Below are positions 23,531 to 31,524 of a stretch of DNA of 64,000 nt, in pieces. Source of the DNA: Pelomonas sp. V22 (GTDB taxonomy: Bacteria; Pseudomonadota; Gammaproteobacteria; Burkholderiales; Burkholderiaceae_C); NCBI RefSeq assembly GCF_030014915.1, contig NZ_JAGIXS010000001.1, positions 124,001 through 188,000 of the forward strand, in the 5' to 3' direction. The notes beneath the pieces were generated by a model, which searched no databases, had not been told where the DNA came from, and saw nothing but the letters and a program-made list of their open reading frames with translations. How positions within the stretch are numbered: the stretch's first letter is position 1; each line of letters begins with the position of its first letter. The position numbers and the translations under genes are program-made.

Positions 23531-25503
23531 TCACCCTGCGCAATATCACGCTGCGACGCGGCACCAAGGTCGTCCTCGACGACGCCAGCGTCACCCTGCA
23601 ACCCGGCGAGAAGGTCGGCCTGGTGGGCCGCAACGGCGCGGGCAAATCCAGTCTTTTCGCGCTGCTGACCGATCGGCTGCAAAGCGACAAGGGCGAGGTC
23701 GAGATTCCGCGCCAATGGGCCGTCGGCGAAGTGGCGCAGAACATGCCCGAGACCGACATGCCGGCCACCGACTTCGTGCTGGAAGGTGACACCCGCCTGA
23801 TGGCCGCGCGCAAGGCTCTGGAAGAAGCCGAGGCGGCCGAGGATGGCCATGCCATGGCCGATGCCCACGGCCTGCTGATGGATGCCGGCGCCTTTGACGC
23901 CAAACCGCGCGCGCAGGCCCTGCTGATGGGCCTCGGGTTCAAGGGCGCGCAGGTCGACGCGCCGGTGAACAGCTTCTCCGGCGGCTGGCGCATGCGCCTG
24001 CAACTGGCCCGAGCGCTGATGTGCCCGGCCGAGCTGATGCTGCTGGACGAGCCGACCAACCACTTGGACCTGGACGCCCTCGTCTGGCTGGAAGCCTGGT
24101 TGCAGCGCTATGAAGGCACGCTGATCATCATCAGCCATGACCGCGAATTCCTCGACGCGATCACCAAGGTGACCTTGCATCTCGACGACGCCAAGCTGAT
24201 GCGCTACGGCGGCAACTACACGGCCTTCGAGGCGATGCGCGCCGAGCGCATGGTCTTGCAGCAGGCGGCCTTCGAGAAGCAGCAGGACCGCATGGCCCAT
24301 CTGCAGAAGTTCATCGACCGCTTCAAGGCCAAGGCCAGCAAGGCCAAGCAGGCGCAGAGCCGCGTCAAGGCGCTGGAGCGGATGGAACGACTCGCGCCGG
24401 TGCTCACCGCGTCAGATTTCTCCTTCGAGTTCCGCGAGCCGGTCAGCCTGCCGAACCCGATGTTGATGTTCGATGAAGTGGCCTGCGGCTACGACACCGA
24501 TGAAGGCGAGAAGATCATCGTGCGCGGCATCGACCGCTCGGTGCTGGCCGGCCAGCGCATCGGCATCCTGGGCGCCAACGGCCAGGGCAAGTCGACGGTG
24601 GTGAAGACGGTGGCCCGCATGCAGCGCGCCATGGGCGGCAAGATCACCGAGGGCAAAGGCCTCTCGATCGGCTACTTCGCCCAGCAGGAAATGGATGTCT
24701 TGCGGCCCGACGAAGGCCCGCTGATGCACATGGTCAGGCTGGCCAAGGAGGTCAGCCCCTCCGCGCGGGAGCAGGAACTGCGCGACTTCCTGGGCCAGTT
24801 CCGCTTTGTTGGCGACATGGTCAACCAGGCTGTCGGCAGCCTCTCGGGTGGCGAAAAGGCGCGTCTGGTACTGGCCATGCTGGTCTGGCAGCGCCCCAAC
24901 CTCTTGCTGCTGGACGAACCCACCAACCACCTGGACCTGCAGACCCGCGAGGCGCTTTCGATGGCGCTCAACGAGTTTGAAGGCACAGTCATGCTGGTCA
25001 GTCATGACCGCGCGCTGCTGCGAGAGGTCTGCGACGAGTTCTGGCTGGTCACCAAGGGCGGCGTCGGCCCCTTCGACGGCGACCTGGACGACTACCAGAA
25101 GTGGCTGCTGGACCAGTCCAAGGAAGCGGCCAAGCTGGCCAAAGAAGCAGCAAAGAAAGCGGCTTCTGCACCGGCAGCGCCTGTCGTGGTGGCAGCGCCT
25201 CCTCCGCCTGCCCCCATTGCCTCGCGGGAAGACCGCAAGGCCAGCGGCCAGGCACGCCAGAAGCTGGCCGAGCAGACCCGCCCGCTACGCAAGGAAATGG
25301 AAGGCATCGACGCCAAGCTGAACAAGCTGGCCGACGAGCGCACCGCGCTCGAGGCCCAGCTCGCCAGCGGCTCAGCCACGCCGACCCAGATCGCCGATGT
25401 GGGCAAGCGTCTGAAGGCCATCCATGACGAGCTGGAAGCTGCCGAGCTGCGCTGGCTCGAACTGAGCGGCCAGGTCGACGCGATGCACGCTGCGGCCGCC
25501 TGA
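23527..25503 (+). CDS. ABC-F family ATPase (YheS type)
   Basis: Soluble ribosome-associated ABC protein of 658 residues with two nucleotide-binding domains and no membrane segment. Walker A sequences are GRNGAGKSS and GANGQGKST; signatures are SFSGGWRMRL and SLSGGEKARL; both are followed by LLLDEPTNHLDL. The arm/linker sequence FKAKASKAKQAQSRVKALER and overall length match E. coli YheS more than EttA or Uup. The C-terminus carries an Ala/Lys/Pro-rich linker and a coiled coil. ABC-F factors relieve ribosome stalling. Confidence 0.92.
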   Translation: MITLRNITLRRGTKVVLDDASVTLQPGEKVGLVGRNGAGKSSLFALLTDRLQSDKGEVEIPRQWAVGEVAQNMPETDMPATDFVLEGDTRLMAARKALEEAEAAEDGHAMADAHGLLMDAGAFDAKPRAQALLMGLGFKGAQVDAPVNSFSGGWRMRLQLARALMCPAELMLLDEPTNHLDLDALVWLEAWLQRYEGTLIIISHDREFLDAITKVTLHLDDAKLMRYGGNYTAFEAMRAERMVLQQAAFEKQQDRMAHLQKFIDRFKAKASKAKQAQSRVKALERMERLAPVLTASDFSFEFREPVSLPNPMLMFDEVACGYDTDEGEKIIVRGIDRSVLAGQRIGILGANGQGKSTVVKTVARMQRAMGGKITEGKGLSIGYFAQQEMDVLRPDEGPLMHMVRLAKEVSPSAREQELRDFLGQFRFVGDMVNQAVGSLSGGEKARLVLAMLVWQRPNLLLLDEPTNHLDLQTREALSMALNEFEGTVMLVSHDRALLREVCDEFWLVTKGGVGPFDGDLDDYQKWLLDQSKEAAKLAKEAAKKAASAPAAPVVVAAPPPPAPIASREDRKASGQARQKLAEQTRPLRKEMEGIDAKLNKLADERTALEAQLASGSATPTQIADVGKRLKAIHDELEAAELRWLELSGQVDAMHAAAA

Positions 25504-25525
25504 GCGCCTTTCTCGCTCTTCCCGC

Positions 25526-25876
25526 CTAACTCGCCAAAACGGCGGCTATCGCGACAGCCGCCGGCAGCGTCTGTACGAAGAGAATCTTCTTGCCAACCGT
25601 GGCCGCGCCATACACGCCAGCCACGACCACGCAGCCCAGGAAGAACAGCTGCACATCGGCCTTGCCGGCCAGCAGACCCCAGGCGAGTCCTGCCGCCAGG
25701 AAGCCGTTGTACAGCCCCTGGTTGGCCGCCAGCACCTTGCTGGCCTCGGCGAAATCGGGCTCCAGCCTGAAGACCTTGCGGCCCAGTGGCTTGGTCCAGA
25801 AGAACATCTCCAGCACCAGGAAATACAGGTGCAAGGCAGCCACCAGGCCGACCAGCACATTGGCGAGCATCGTCAT
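25526..25876 (-). CDS. DUF1304 family small membrane protein
   Basis: A 116-residue protein with four hydrophobic segments (LANVLVGLVAALHLYFLVLE near the N-terminus) and the conserved NQGLYNGFLAAGL segment of the DUF1304 family; molecular function unknown. I chose the ATG at 25876 because GGAG lies nine bases upstream on its strand; an ATG at 25891 is the alternative. It is divergent from ohrR and its upstream region contains the palindromic operator at 25930-25944, so it may belong to the organic-peroxide regulon. Confidence 0.85.
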   Translation of the reverse strand: MTMLANVLVGLVAALHLYFLVLEMFFWTKPLGRKVFRLEPDFAEASKVLAANQGLYNGFLAAGLAWGLLAGKADVQLFFLGCVVVAGVYGAATVGKKILFVQTLPAAVAIAAVLAS

Positions 25877-25929
25877 TTCTTTGATCTCCATTGCAGCGAG
25901 CCGAGCTCGCAATAACCACATAAATTGTG

Positions 25930-25944
25930 CGCAATTTAATTGCG
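25930..25944. promoter_or_regulatory. OhrR-type operator palindrome
   Basis: CGCAATTTAATTGCG is a perfect 15-bp palindrome (7-1-7) lying 16 bases before the ohrR start and 53 bases from the divergent DUF1304 start. Its AATT-rich core resembles known OhrR sites (TACAATT-AATTGTA type). A second overlapping dyad, AAATTG-TGCG-CAATTT, begins just to the left. Confidence 0.72.
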
Positions 25945-25960
25945 AACTACATTATCACCC

Positions 25961-26458
25961 ATGGCACGCAGCAAGACACCCGGCAAGCAGAGCGCAGCAG
26001 CAGCAGCAGATTGGCTGCGGCTTGATCAGCAGCTCTGCTTTGCGCTCTATTCCAGCTCGCTGGCGATGACCAAGCTCTACAAGCCCTTGCTCGAGCCGCT
26101 CGGCCTCACGTATCCGCAGTACCTGGTGATGTTGGTGCTTTGGGAGCAGGACGGCATCAGCGTTTCCACCCTGGGTCAGCGCTTGTCGCTGGACTCGGGC
26201 ACTCTGACCCCACTGCTCAAGCGACTGGAAGCTGCCGGCCTGATCAATCGCCAGCGGGCCAGCGATGACGAGCGGCGTGTCGAGATCTTCCTGAATCCCC
26301 AAGGCCTGGCGCTCAAGCAGCAAGCCCTGACCATACCGCCCCAGCTGGCCTGCGCCGCCGCCTGCTCGCTGGAAGAACTGAGTTCCCTCACCCGGCGTCT
26401 GCATGAGTTGCGACAGCAGCTCGGCGACGCCGCAGCCACCACCCTCACCCCACCCTGA
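25961..26458 (+). CDS. ohrR: MarR-family organic hydroperoxide repressor
   Basis: Winged-helix repressor of 165 residues that senses organic peroxides by cysteine oxidation. The conserved N-terminal reactive cysteine is C26 in [11 protein letters not shown]. Two further cysteines, C131 and C135, could form the intramolecular disulfide of 2-Cys OhrR proteins such as that of Xanthomonas. The DNA-binding part is [20 protein letters not shown]. Start is ATG at 25961. The ohr gene follows after 11 bases, and a perfect palindrome just upstream suggests autoregulation. Confidence 0.93.
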   Translation: MARSKTPGKQSAAAAADWLRLDQQLCFALYSSSLAMTKLYKPLLEPLGLTYPQYLVMLVLWEQDGISVSTLGQRLSLDSGTLTPLLKRLEAAGLINRQRASDDERRVEIFLNPQGLALKQQALTIPPQLACAAACSLEELSSLTRRLHELRQQLGDAAATTLTPP

Positions 26459-26469
26459 CAGGACCCATC

Positions 26470-26904
26470 ATGGCCATCGAAAAAGCTCTCTACACCGCCC
26501 ACGCCACCTCCACCGGCGGCCGCGAAGGCAAGACTGCCTCCAGCGACGGCGCGCTGAACGTCGCGCTGTCCACACCCAAGGAACTGGGCGGCGCCGGCGG
26601 CCCCGGCACCAACCCCGAGCAGCTGTTTGCGGCTGGCTACTCGGCCTGCTTCATCGGCGCGATGAAGGCCGTGTCGGCTCGCCAAAAGATCGCGCTGCCG
26701 GCCGAGGTCTCGATCTCGTCCAGCGTGAGCATCGGCCCGATGGCCGGCAAGCCGGGCGCCTTCGGCATCGCCGTCGACATGAAGATCTCGGTGCCCGGCA
26801 TGGACCGTGCCGCCCTGGAAGCCCTGGTGGCAACGGCCCACGAGGTCTGCCCGTACTCGAACGCCACGCGCGGCAATATCGACGTGACGCTGACCGTCGC
26901 CTGA
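26470..26904 (+). CDS. ohr: Organic hydroperoxide resistance peroxidase
   Basis: Thiol peroxidase that reduces organic hydroperoxides using lipoylated partners. The 144-residue length is standard. The two catalytic cysteines are C60 (AGYSACF) and C127 ([12 protein letters not shown]). It follows ohrR by 11 bases and is almost certainly in the same transcript, controlled by the operator upstream of ohrR. It ends 24 bases from the convergent asparaginase gene. Confidence 0.96.
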   Translation: MAIEKALYTAHATSTGGREGKTASSDGALNVALSTPKELGGAGGPGTNPEQLFAAGYSACFIGAMKAVSARQKIALPAEVSISSSVSIGPMAGKPGAFGIAVDMKISVPGMDRAALEALVATAHEVCPYSNATRGNIDVTLTVA

Positions 26905-26928
26905 TGGTCTGATCGCGGCCTTGCCCGG

Positions 26929-27855
26929 TCAGGCCAGCAGTTGCAGCAGCAACTCGACACGCGCCTTGACCGGGCTCAGCGCTCCCGCGCTGGGCAGCAC
27001 GCCGCCTATCACTGGGCCGGCGTCGCAGCGCGTGCTGCGCAGCACACGAACGCCCTGCGCCTGAGCACGTTCCAGCGCAACGCTCAAGCGCACGGACAAG
27101 GTGCCATTCCCCGTGCCGGCCACCACGATGCCGTTCACACCTTGCGCCAGCAGCGCATCGACGCCCCTGCCATCGGCACCCGCATAGTTCTGGATCAGCT
27201 CCACCCAGGGCCAGTCCTTGGCGTCCTTTGCAATGCGTGACAAGCCCAGCGCCGAAGCCGACTCCGGCATTGCACCCAGCCAGCGCAGCCTGCCCTCCTC
27301 CACCAAGCCCAAGGGGCCTGACTCGACCGAGGCAAAGGCATCAACCGCATAGCTGTGCACCTTGCGCAGGCGCTCGGCGCCATGCACGCGGCCGTTCATC
27401 ACCGCCAGCACGCCCGACTCCGCTTGCGCGGCCACCGCCACCGCATCCAGCAGGTTCTGCGGGCCGTCGGGCATCAGGGCCGTGGACGGCCGCATCGCCG
27501 CCGTCAACACCACCGGCTTGCCTGGCGCCAGCACCCGCTGGAGGAAGAAGGCCGTCTCTTCGAGCGTATCCGTACCGTGCGTGATGACAACGGCCAGGAC
27601 CTCGGGCCTGGCGAGGTGCCGATCAACCGCTCGGGCCAACAACTGCCAGGTCGCGAAATCCATGTCCTTGCTGTCAAGTTGCGCCACCTGCTCGGTCTCA
27701 AGCAGATACGCCGCCAGCGGCGGTGCCGCCTGCACCAGTTGTTCGATGGACACCTGCCCTGCCACGTAGCCGACGTTGTCAGCCGCATCTGCCGCCTTGC
27801 CGGCGATGGTGCCGCCGGTTCCGAGAATGACGATGCGATCAGCTTTGTTTTGCAA
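26929..27855 (-). CDS. L-asparaginase
   Basis: Hydrolyses L-asparagine to aspartate and ammonia. The 308-residue protein has both family signatures: GTGGTIAG with nucleophile Thr16 and THGTDTLEET with Thr92 and Asp96. No signal peptide is visible, so it is predicted cytoplasmic despite several type II-like features; glutaminase side activity cannot be judged. It is divergent from lexA, and the first LexA-type box lies only 12 bases upstream of its start codon, so SOS control of this gene is possible. Confidence 0.9.
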   Translation of the reverse strand: MQNKADRIVILGTGGTIAGKAADAADNVGYVAGQVSIEQLVQAAPPLAAYLLETEQVAQLDSKDMDFATWQLLARAVDRHLARPEVLAVVITHGTDTLEETAFFLQRVLAPGKPVVLTAAMRPSTALMPDGPQNLLDAVAVAAQAESGVLAVMNGRVHGAERLRKVHSYAVDAFASVESGPLGLVEEGRLRWLGAMPESASALGLSRIAKDAKDWPWVELIQNYAGADGRGVDALLAQGVNGIVVAGTGNGTLSVRLSVALERAQAQGVRVLRSTRCDAGPVIGGVLPSAGALSPVKARVELLLQLLA

Positions 27856-27866
27856 TTTGGAAATTC

Positions 27867-27882
27867 CTGGATGAAAATACAG
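27867..27882. promoter_or_regulatory. SOS box 1 (LexA-binding site)
   Basis: CTGGATGAAAATACAG fits CTG-N10-CAG, the core of the beta/gammaproteobacterial LexA box, with an AT-rich centre. It is 80 bases before the lexA start codon and 12 bases before the divergent asparaginase start. Confidence 0.88.
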
Positions 27883-27885
27883 CCA

Positions 27886-27901
27886 CTGGATAAATACTCA
27901 G
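27886..27901. promoter_or_regulatory. SOS box 2 (LexA-binding site)
   Basis: CTGGATAAATACTCAG is a second CTG-N10-CAG element starting 19 bases after the first, so both would lie on nearly the same face of the helix. Paired boxes ahead of lexA are also known in E. coli and indicate tight autoregulation. Confidence 0.86.
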
Positions 27902-27961
27902 CCGCCGCTTGTAGCTGCAGCCCGCAGCCTGCCGAGGCAGCACCAACGCAAAGAGGACCTT

Positions 27962-28642
27962 GTGGACGACAGCCCCAAACTCACTGCCCGCCAACAGCAA
28001 ATCCTCGACCTGGTGCGCGAGTCCATCGCGCAGACTGGCGCCCCACCCACCCGTGCCGAAATCGCCAACGAGTTGGGCTATCGCTCGGCCAATGCCGCCG
28101 AGGAGCATCTGCAGGCGCTGGCCCGCAAAGGCGTGATCGAACTGGTGGGCGGCACCTCGCGTGGTATCCGGCTGAAGTCTGACACATTGCGTGCCCTGAA
28201 CGAGGCACGTGAGGCTCGCGAGCGCCAGTTTTCACTGCCCGTGCCCGGCATTGCGCAACTGAGCCTGCCGCTGGTGGGCCGAGTGGCCGCCGGCCATCCC
28301 ATCCTGGCGCAGGAGCACATAGAGCAGCACTACAACGTCGAGCCCAGCCTCTTCGCCCGCAAGCCCGACTACCTGCTGCGGGTCAAGGGCATGAGCATGC
28401 GTGACGTCGGCATCGTCGATGGCGATCTGCTCGCCGTGCAGCGGGCAAGCGAAGCCAAGAACGGCCAGATCGTGGTGGCACGGCTGGGCGACGAGGTCAC
28501 GGTCAAGCGCTTCAAGCGCGGCCGTAGCGGCATCGAACTGCTTCCCGAGAACCCCGAGTTCGAGCCCATCATCGTCAGTAACGGCGATGAGAGTTTTGCA
28601 CTCGAAGGCCTGGCCGTCGGCTTGATCCGTTCCCAGTTCTGA
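27962..28642 (+). CDS. lexA: SOS regulon repressor LexA
   Basis: Repressor and self-cleaving serine peptidase, 226 residues. The N-terminal winged helix ([20 protein letters not shown]) is followed by the Ala110-Gly111 cleavage site in GRVAAGHP, catalytic Ser145 in KGMSMRD and Lys182 in DEVTVKRF. The start is GTG at 27962 after AGAGGA. Two SOS boxes lie upstream, implying autoregulation. A small HhH protein gene follows after 17 bases and is probably co-transcribed. Confidence 0.98.
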   Translation: MDDSPKLTARQQQILDLVRESIAQTGAPPTRAEIANELGYRSANAAEEHLQALARKGVIELVGGTSRGIRLKSDTLRALNEAREARERQFSLPVPGIAQLSLPLVGRVAAGHPILAQEHIEQHYNVEPSLFARKPDYLLRVKGMSMRDVGIVDGDLLAVQRASEAKNGQIVVARLGDEVTVKRFKRGRSGIELLPENPEFEPIIVSNGDESFALEGLAVGLIRSQF

Positions 28643-28659
28643 GCCGCGACCACCAGCCC

Positions 28660-28956
28660 ATGCCGCATCCGACCAAGGCCCAGCACCGCGACGAATGCAA
28701 AGAACTGGAGCAGATCCCTAACATCGGTCCGGCGGCCGCCGCCGATCTGCGACTGCTGGGCATCAAGACACCTCGCGAGCTGCGAGGCCGCGACGCCTTC
28801 GTGCTCTACCAGGAGCTTTGCGCCCGCACCGAACAGCGCCACGATCCCTGCGTGCTTGATACTTTCATGGCAGCAGTTGATTTCATGTCTGGCGCCGCGC
28901 CGAGCCCCTGGTGGCATTACACAGCCCAGCGCAAGGCGCTGTACGGGACGATCTGA
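28660..28956 (+). CDS. Helix-hairpin-helix protein of the Cdd1/pathogenicity-locus family
   Basis: A 98-residue protein with a helix-hairpin-helix motif (LEQIPNIGPAAAADLRLLGI) followed by the conserved QELCARTEQRHDPCVLD segment and a WWHYT-type C-terminal part. Members are called Cdd1 or mitomycin-resistance-like, but a biochemical role is not established. Position 17 bases behind lexA suggests SOS induction and a link to DNA damage; that is inference. Confidence 0.78.
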   Translation: MPHPTKAQHRDECKELEQIPNIGPAAAADLRLLGIKTPRELRGRDAFVLYQELCARTEQRHDPCVLDTFMAAVDFMSGAAPSPWWHYTAQRKALYGTI

Positions 28957-29048
28957 ATTGCTATTCTTGCGCGGCATCCTTCGGGCAACTCGGTAATGCG
29001 GGCCAATCACCCAACCAATTGCCGAATCATAATGTTCGATGAAGCTCT

Positions 29049-29067
29049 GCCAATATTGAATATTGGC
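29049..29067. repeat. Perfect 19-bp palindrome between lexA unit and tRNA array
   Basis: GCCAATATTGAATATTGGC has perfect 9-bp arms around one central base. It stands 92 bases after the HhH gene and 28 bases from the tRNA terminator, in a 177-bp stretch with no gene. It could be a protein-binding site; no regulated gene is evident. Confidence 0.6.
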
Positions 29068-29094
29068 GCAACAAAGAACTGAAAAGCCAAAGAA

Positions 29095-29126
29095 AAAGCC
29101 CCGACCGCATACGCAATCGGGGCTTT
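29095..29126 (-). terminator. Intrinsic terminator of the downstream tRNA array
   Basis: On the minus strand AAAGCCCCGA pairs perfectly with TCGGGGCTTT across a 12-base loop, and the stem runs into TTTTTCTTT. It lies eight bases past the 3' end of tRNA-Asp and closes the array. Confidence 0.88.
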
Positions 29127-29133
29127 CGAATGT

Positions 29134-29210
29134 TGGCGGAGTGGACGGGGCTCGAACCCGCGACCCCCGGCGTGACAGGCCGGTATTCTAACCAACTGAA
29201 CTACCACTCC
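29134..29210 (-). tRNA. tRNA-Asp (GTC), copy 1
   Basis: 77 bases including encoded CCA. Read on the minus strand it starts GGAGTGGTAGTTCAG, has anticodon GTC in CCTGTCACG, the T-arm GGTTCGAGCC and a fully paired acceptor stem ending in G-CCA. Last gene of its array. Confidence 0.97.
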
Positions 29211-29303
29211 GCGTGGGGTAATTTGTGCAGAAGTTTAATTTCTCAAACTCCTGCCAAGCTTACCAAACTTGCCCGTCTTTCGACGGAATTGCCCAGATAA
29301 ATC

Positions 29304-29379
29304 TGGCGTCCCCTAGGGGATTCGAACCCCTGTAATCACCGTGAAAGGGTGGTGTCCTAGGCCTCTAGACGAAGGGGAC
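29304..29379 (-). tRNA. tRNA-Glu (TTC), copy 1
   Basis: 76 bases including CCA. Minus strand begins GTCCCCTTCGTCTAGAGG, with anticodon TTC in CCCTTTCACGG and T-arm GGTTCGAATCC. Middle gene of the array; gltX for its cognate synthetase lies just upstream on the same strand. Confidence 0.97.
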
Positions 29380-29420
29380 TAATCCTTCTGCACCTGAACT
29401 GCGCGCCACTCAAGAAAACT

Positions 29421-29496
<76 letters not shown>

Positions 29497-29518
29497 ATTT
29501 GAATTACTTCAATCAGGG

Positions 29519-29532
29519 CGCGCTGTTCAAGC
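29519..29532 (-). promoter_or_regulatory. 14-bp leader element shared by both tRNA arrays (copy 1)
   Basis: On the minus strand GCTTGAACAGCGCG occurs ahead of each array (again at 30083-30096), shortly after a TATAGT or TATACT hexamer. The rest of the leaders differs. A GC-rich start-site region would fit stringently controlled stable-RNA promoters. Confidence 0.5.
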
Positions 29533-29545
29533 GTGTCACAAACTA

Positions 29546-29574
29546 ACTATACCATCAAAATACAAGCGGCCAAC
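29546..29574 (-). promoter_or_regulatory. Possible sigma-70 promoter for tRNA array copy 1
   Basis: On the minus strand TTGGCC and TATAGT are separated by 16 bases, about 50 bases before tRNA-Ala. The -35 element overlaps the preceding terminator stem. Reasonable but unproven. Confidence 0.4.
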
Positions 29575-29586
29575 TGAATGGCCGCT
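29565..29586 (-). terminator. Terminator-like hairpin between the two tRNA arrays
   Basis: Minus strand AGCGGCCA pairs with TGGCCGCT over a six-base loop and is followed by TGTATTTTG. It lies 15 bases beyond tRNA-Asp of copy 2 and would separate the two arrays into two transcripts. Confidence 0.65.
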
Positions 29587-29601
29587 CATATCAGCAAACC
29601 T

Positions 29602-29678
29602 TGGCGGAGTGGACGGGGCTCGAACCCGCGACCCCCGGCGTGACAGGCCGGTATTCTAACCAACTGAACTACCACTCC
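29602..29678 (-). tRNA. tRNA-Asp (GTC), copy 2
   Basis: Identical in all 77 bases to the copy at 29134-29210. Anticodon GTC, encoded CCA. Last gene of the upstream array, followed by a hairpin terminator. Confidence 0.97.
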
Positions 29679-29771
29679 GCGTGGGGTAATTTGTGCAGAA
29701 GTTTAATTTCTCAAACTCCTGCCAAGCTTACCAAACTTGCCCGTCTTTCGACGGAATTGCCCAGATAAATC

Positions 29772-29847
29772 TGGCGTCCCCTAGGGGATTCGAACCCCTG
29801 TAATCACCGTGAAAGGGTGGTGTCCTAGGCCTCTAGACGAAGGGGAC
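29772..29847 (-). tRNA. tRNA-Glu (TTC), copy 2
   Basis: Identical in all 76 bases to the copy at 29304-29379. Anticodon TTC, encoded CCA. Confidence 0.97.
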
Positions 29848-29888
29848 TAATCCTTCTGCACCTGAACTGCGCGCCACTCAAGAAAACT

Positions 29889-29964
<76 letters not shown>

Positions 29965-30082
29965 GGTTTGTTTGCATTCACTGTCCGCTTCCGCATTCAG
30001 TTTCAGCAGCCAACTTCGGTTACTTTGATCCTCAAGCCAGCGAGAGTATTTATTCTCCGAAGCCGCTTGCGATTCAATGTAT

Positions 30083-30096
30083 CGCGCTGTTCAAGC
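30083..30096 (-). promoter_or_regulatory. 14-bp leader element shared by both tRNA arrays (copy 2)
   Basis: GCTTGAACAGCGCG on the minus strand, nine bases after TATACT (30106-30111). TTGCGC lies 18 bases upstream of that hexamer, inside the end of gltX, giving a weak sigma-70 promoter. Confidence 0.5.
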
Positions 30097-30120
30097 AAGA
30101 CCAAGAGTATAGACCGGTTT

Positions 30121-31524
30121 TCATCCCCCGCGCAAGCGTTCGATGACTTTTTCTTTGCTGAACAGTTCGAGCACCGCATCAACCGACGGCGTTTGCGCAC
30201 GCCCGCAGACCAGAACGCGAACCGGGATGGCCAGTTGCGGCATCTTCAGGCCGTGCGCGGCGATCACTTCCTTGATCGCCGCCTGGATGGAAGCCTTGTT
30301 CCATTCGATCCCCGCGAACTTGTCGGCCAGCGCCGCAACAGCCGGCTTCACCGCTTCCGTGACATGCGCGGCCAGCTCTTCGCCCGAGGGCATGACGTCC
30401 GCGAAGTACATGCTGAGCCAATCTGCCAAGGCAACGGTGGTGGCGCAACGGTCCTTGAACAGACTGCACATCGGCTGCAACTGAGCCGCGTCGGCAGCAA
30501 TGCCGCGCTTGGCGAGCTGGGCCGAAACCAGCGCGGCCAGACGACCTTCGTCGATCTGCTTGATGTACTGGCTGTTGACCCATTCCAGCTTGGCAGGATC
30601 CCATTGCGATGGGCTCTTGGACAAATGCGTGCCATCGAACCAGCTGACCATCTGTTCGCTGGAGAACAACTCGTCGTCGCCATGACTCCAGCCCAGGCGC
30701 GAGAGGTAGTTCAGCATGGCCTCGGGCAGGTAGCCGTTGTCTTCGTAGGCCGTCACGCTCACCGCACCGCGCCGCTTCGAAAGCTTCTGCCCGTCATCGC
30801 CGAGGATGATGGGCAGGTGGCCGAACACCGGCAGTTGGGCGCCCAGTGCGTTGAAGATGTTGATCTGCCAGGGCGTGTTGTTGATGTGCTCATCACCACG
30901 GAACACATGCGTAATGGCCATGTCCCAGTCGTCCACCACGACGGCGAAGTTGTAGGTCGGCACGCCGTCCGGACGCACGATGATCAGGTCGTCGATCTCG
31001 CGGTTGTTGATCGTGATCGGGCCCTTGACCAGATCATTCCAGGTCACGTCGCCGTCCACCGGATTCTTGAAGCGCACCACCGGCTGCACGCCTTCGGGCA
31101 CTGCAGGCAGTTGCTTGCCGGCTTCGGGGCGCCAGGTGCCGTCGTAGCGGCGCTTCTCGCCGCGCGCGTCTTGCGCCGCCTTCATCGCCTCGAGCTGCTC
31201 GGGGGTGCAGTAGCAGCGGTAGGCCTTGCCTTCAGCGATCAGCTGATCGACCACCGCGTGATAGCGCTCCAGGCGCTGCATCTGGTAGATCGGGCCTTCG
31301 TCGTACTCCAGGCCCAACCACTTCATCGAAGCGAGGATTTGGTCGACCGAATCCTGAGTTGAGCGGGCCACGTCGGTATCTTCGATGCGCAGCACGAACT
31401 GACCACCGTGGTGGCGGGCATAGGCCCAGGAGTACAGCGCCGTGCGGGCCGTGCCCAGGTGCAGGAAGCCGGTGGGCGAAGGCGCAATGCGGGTGCGCAC
31501 GGGAGTGGAAGCTTGTTGGCTCAT
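30121..31524 (-). CDS. gltX: Glutamyl-tRNA synthetase
   Basis: Charges tRNA-Glu with glutamate. The 467-residue class I synthetase has the HIGH-type signature [15 protein letters not shown] near the N-terminus and KLSKRRG in the middle. Length is normal for a discriminating bacterial GluRS. It overlaps the metZ stop by four bases (ATGA). The tRNA-Glu genes it serves lie immediately downstream on the same strand. Confidence 0.97.
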   Translation of the reverse strand: MSQQASTPVRTRIAPSPTGFLHLGTARTALYSWAYARHHGGQFVLRIEDTDVARSTQDSVDQILASMKWLGLEYDEGPIYQMQRLERYHAVVDQLIAEGKAYRCYCTPEQLEAMKAAQDARGEKRRYDGTWRPEAGKQLPAVPEGVQPVVRFKNPVDGDVTWNDLVKGPITINNREIDDLIIVRPDGVPTYNFAVVVDDWDMAITHVFRGDEHINNTPWQINIFNALGAQLPVFGHLPIILGDDGQKLSKRRGAVSVTAYEDNGYLPEAMLNYLSRLGWSHGDDELFSSEQMVSWFDGTHLSKSPSQWDPAKLEWVNSQYIKQIDEGRLAALVSAQLAKRGIAADAAQLQPMCSLFKDRCATTVALADWLSMYFADVMPSGEELAAHVTEAVKPAVAALADKFAGIEWNKASIQAAIKEVIAAHGLKMPQLAIPVRVLVCGRAQTPSVDAVLELFSKEKVIERLRGG

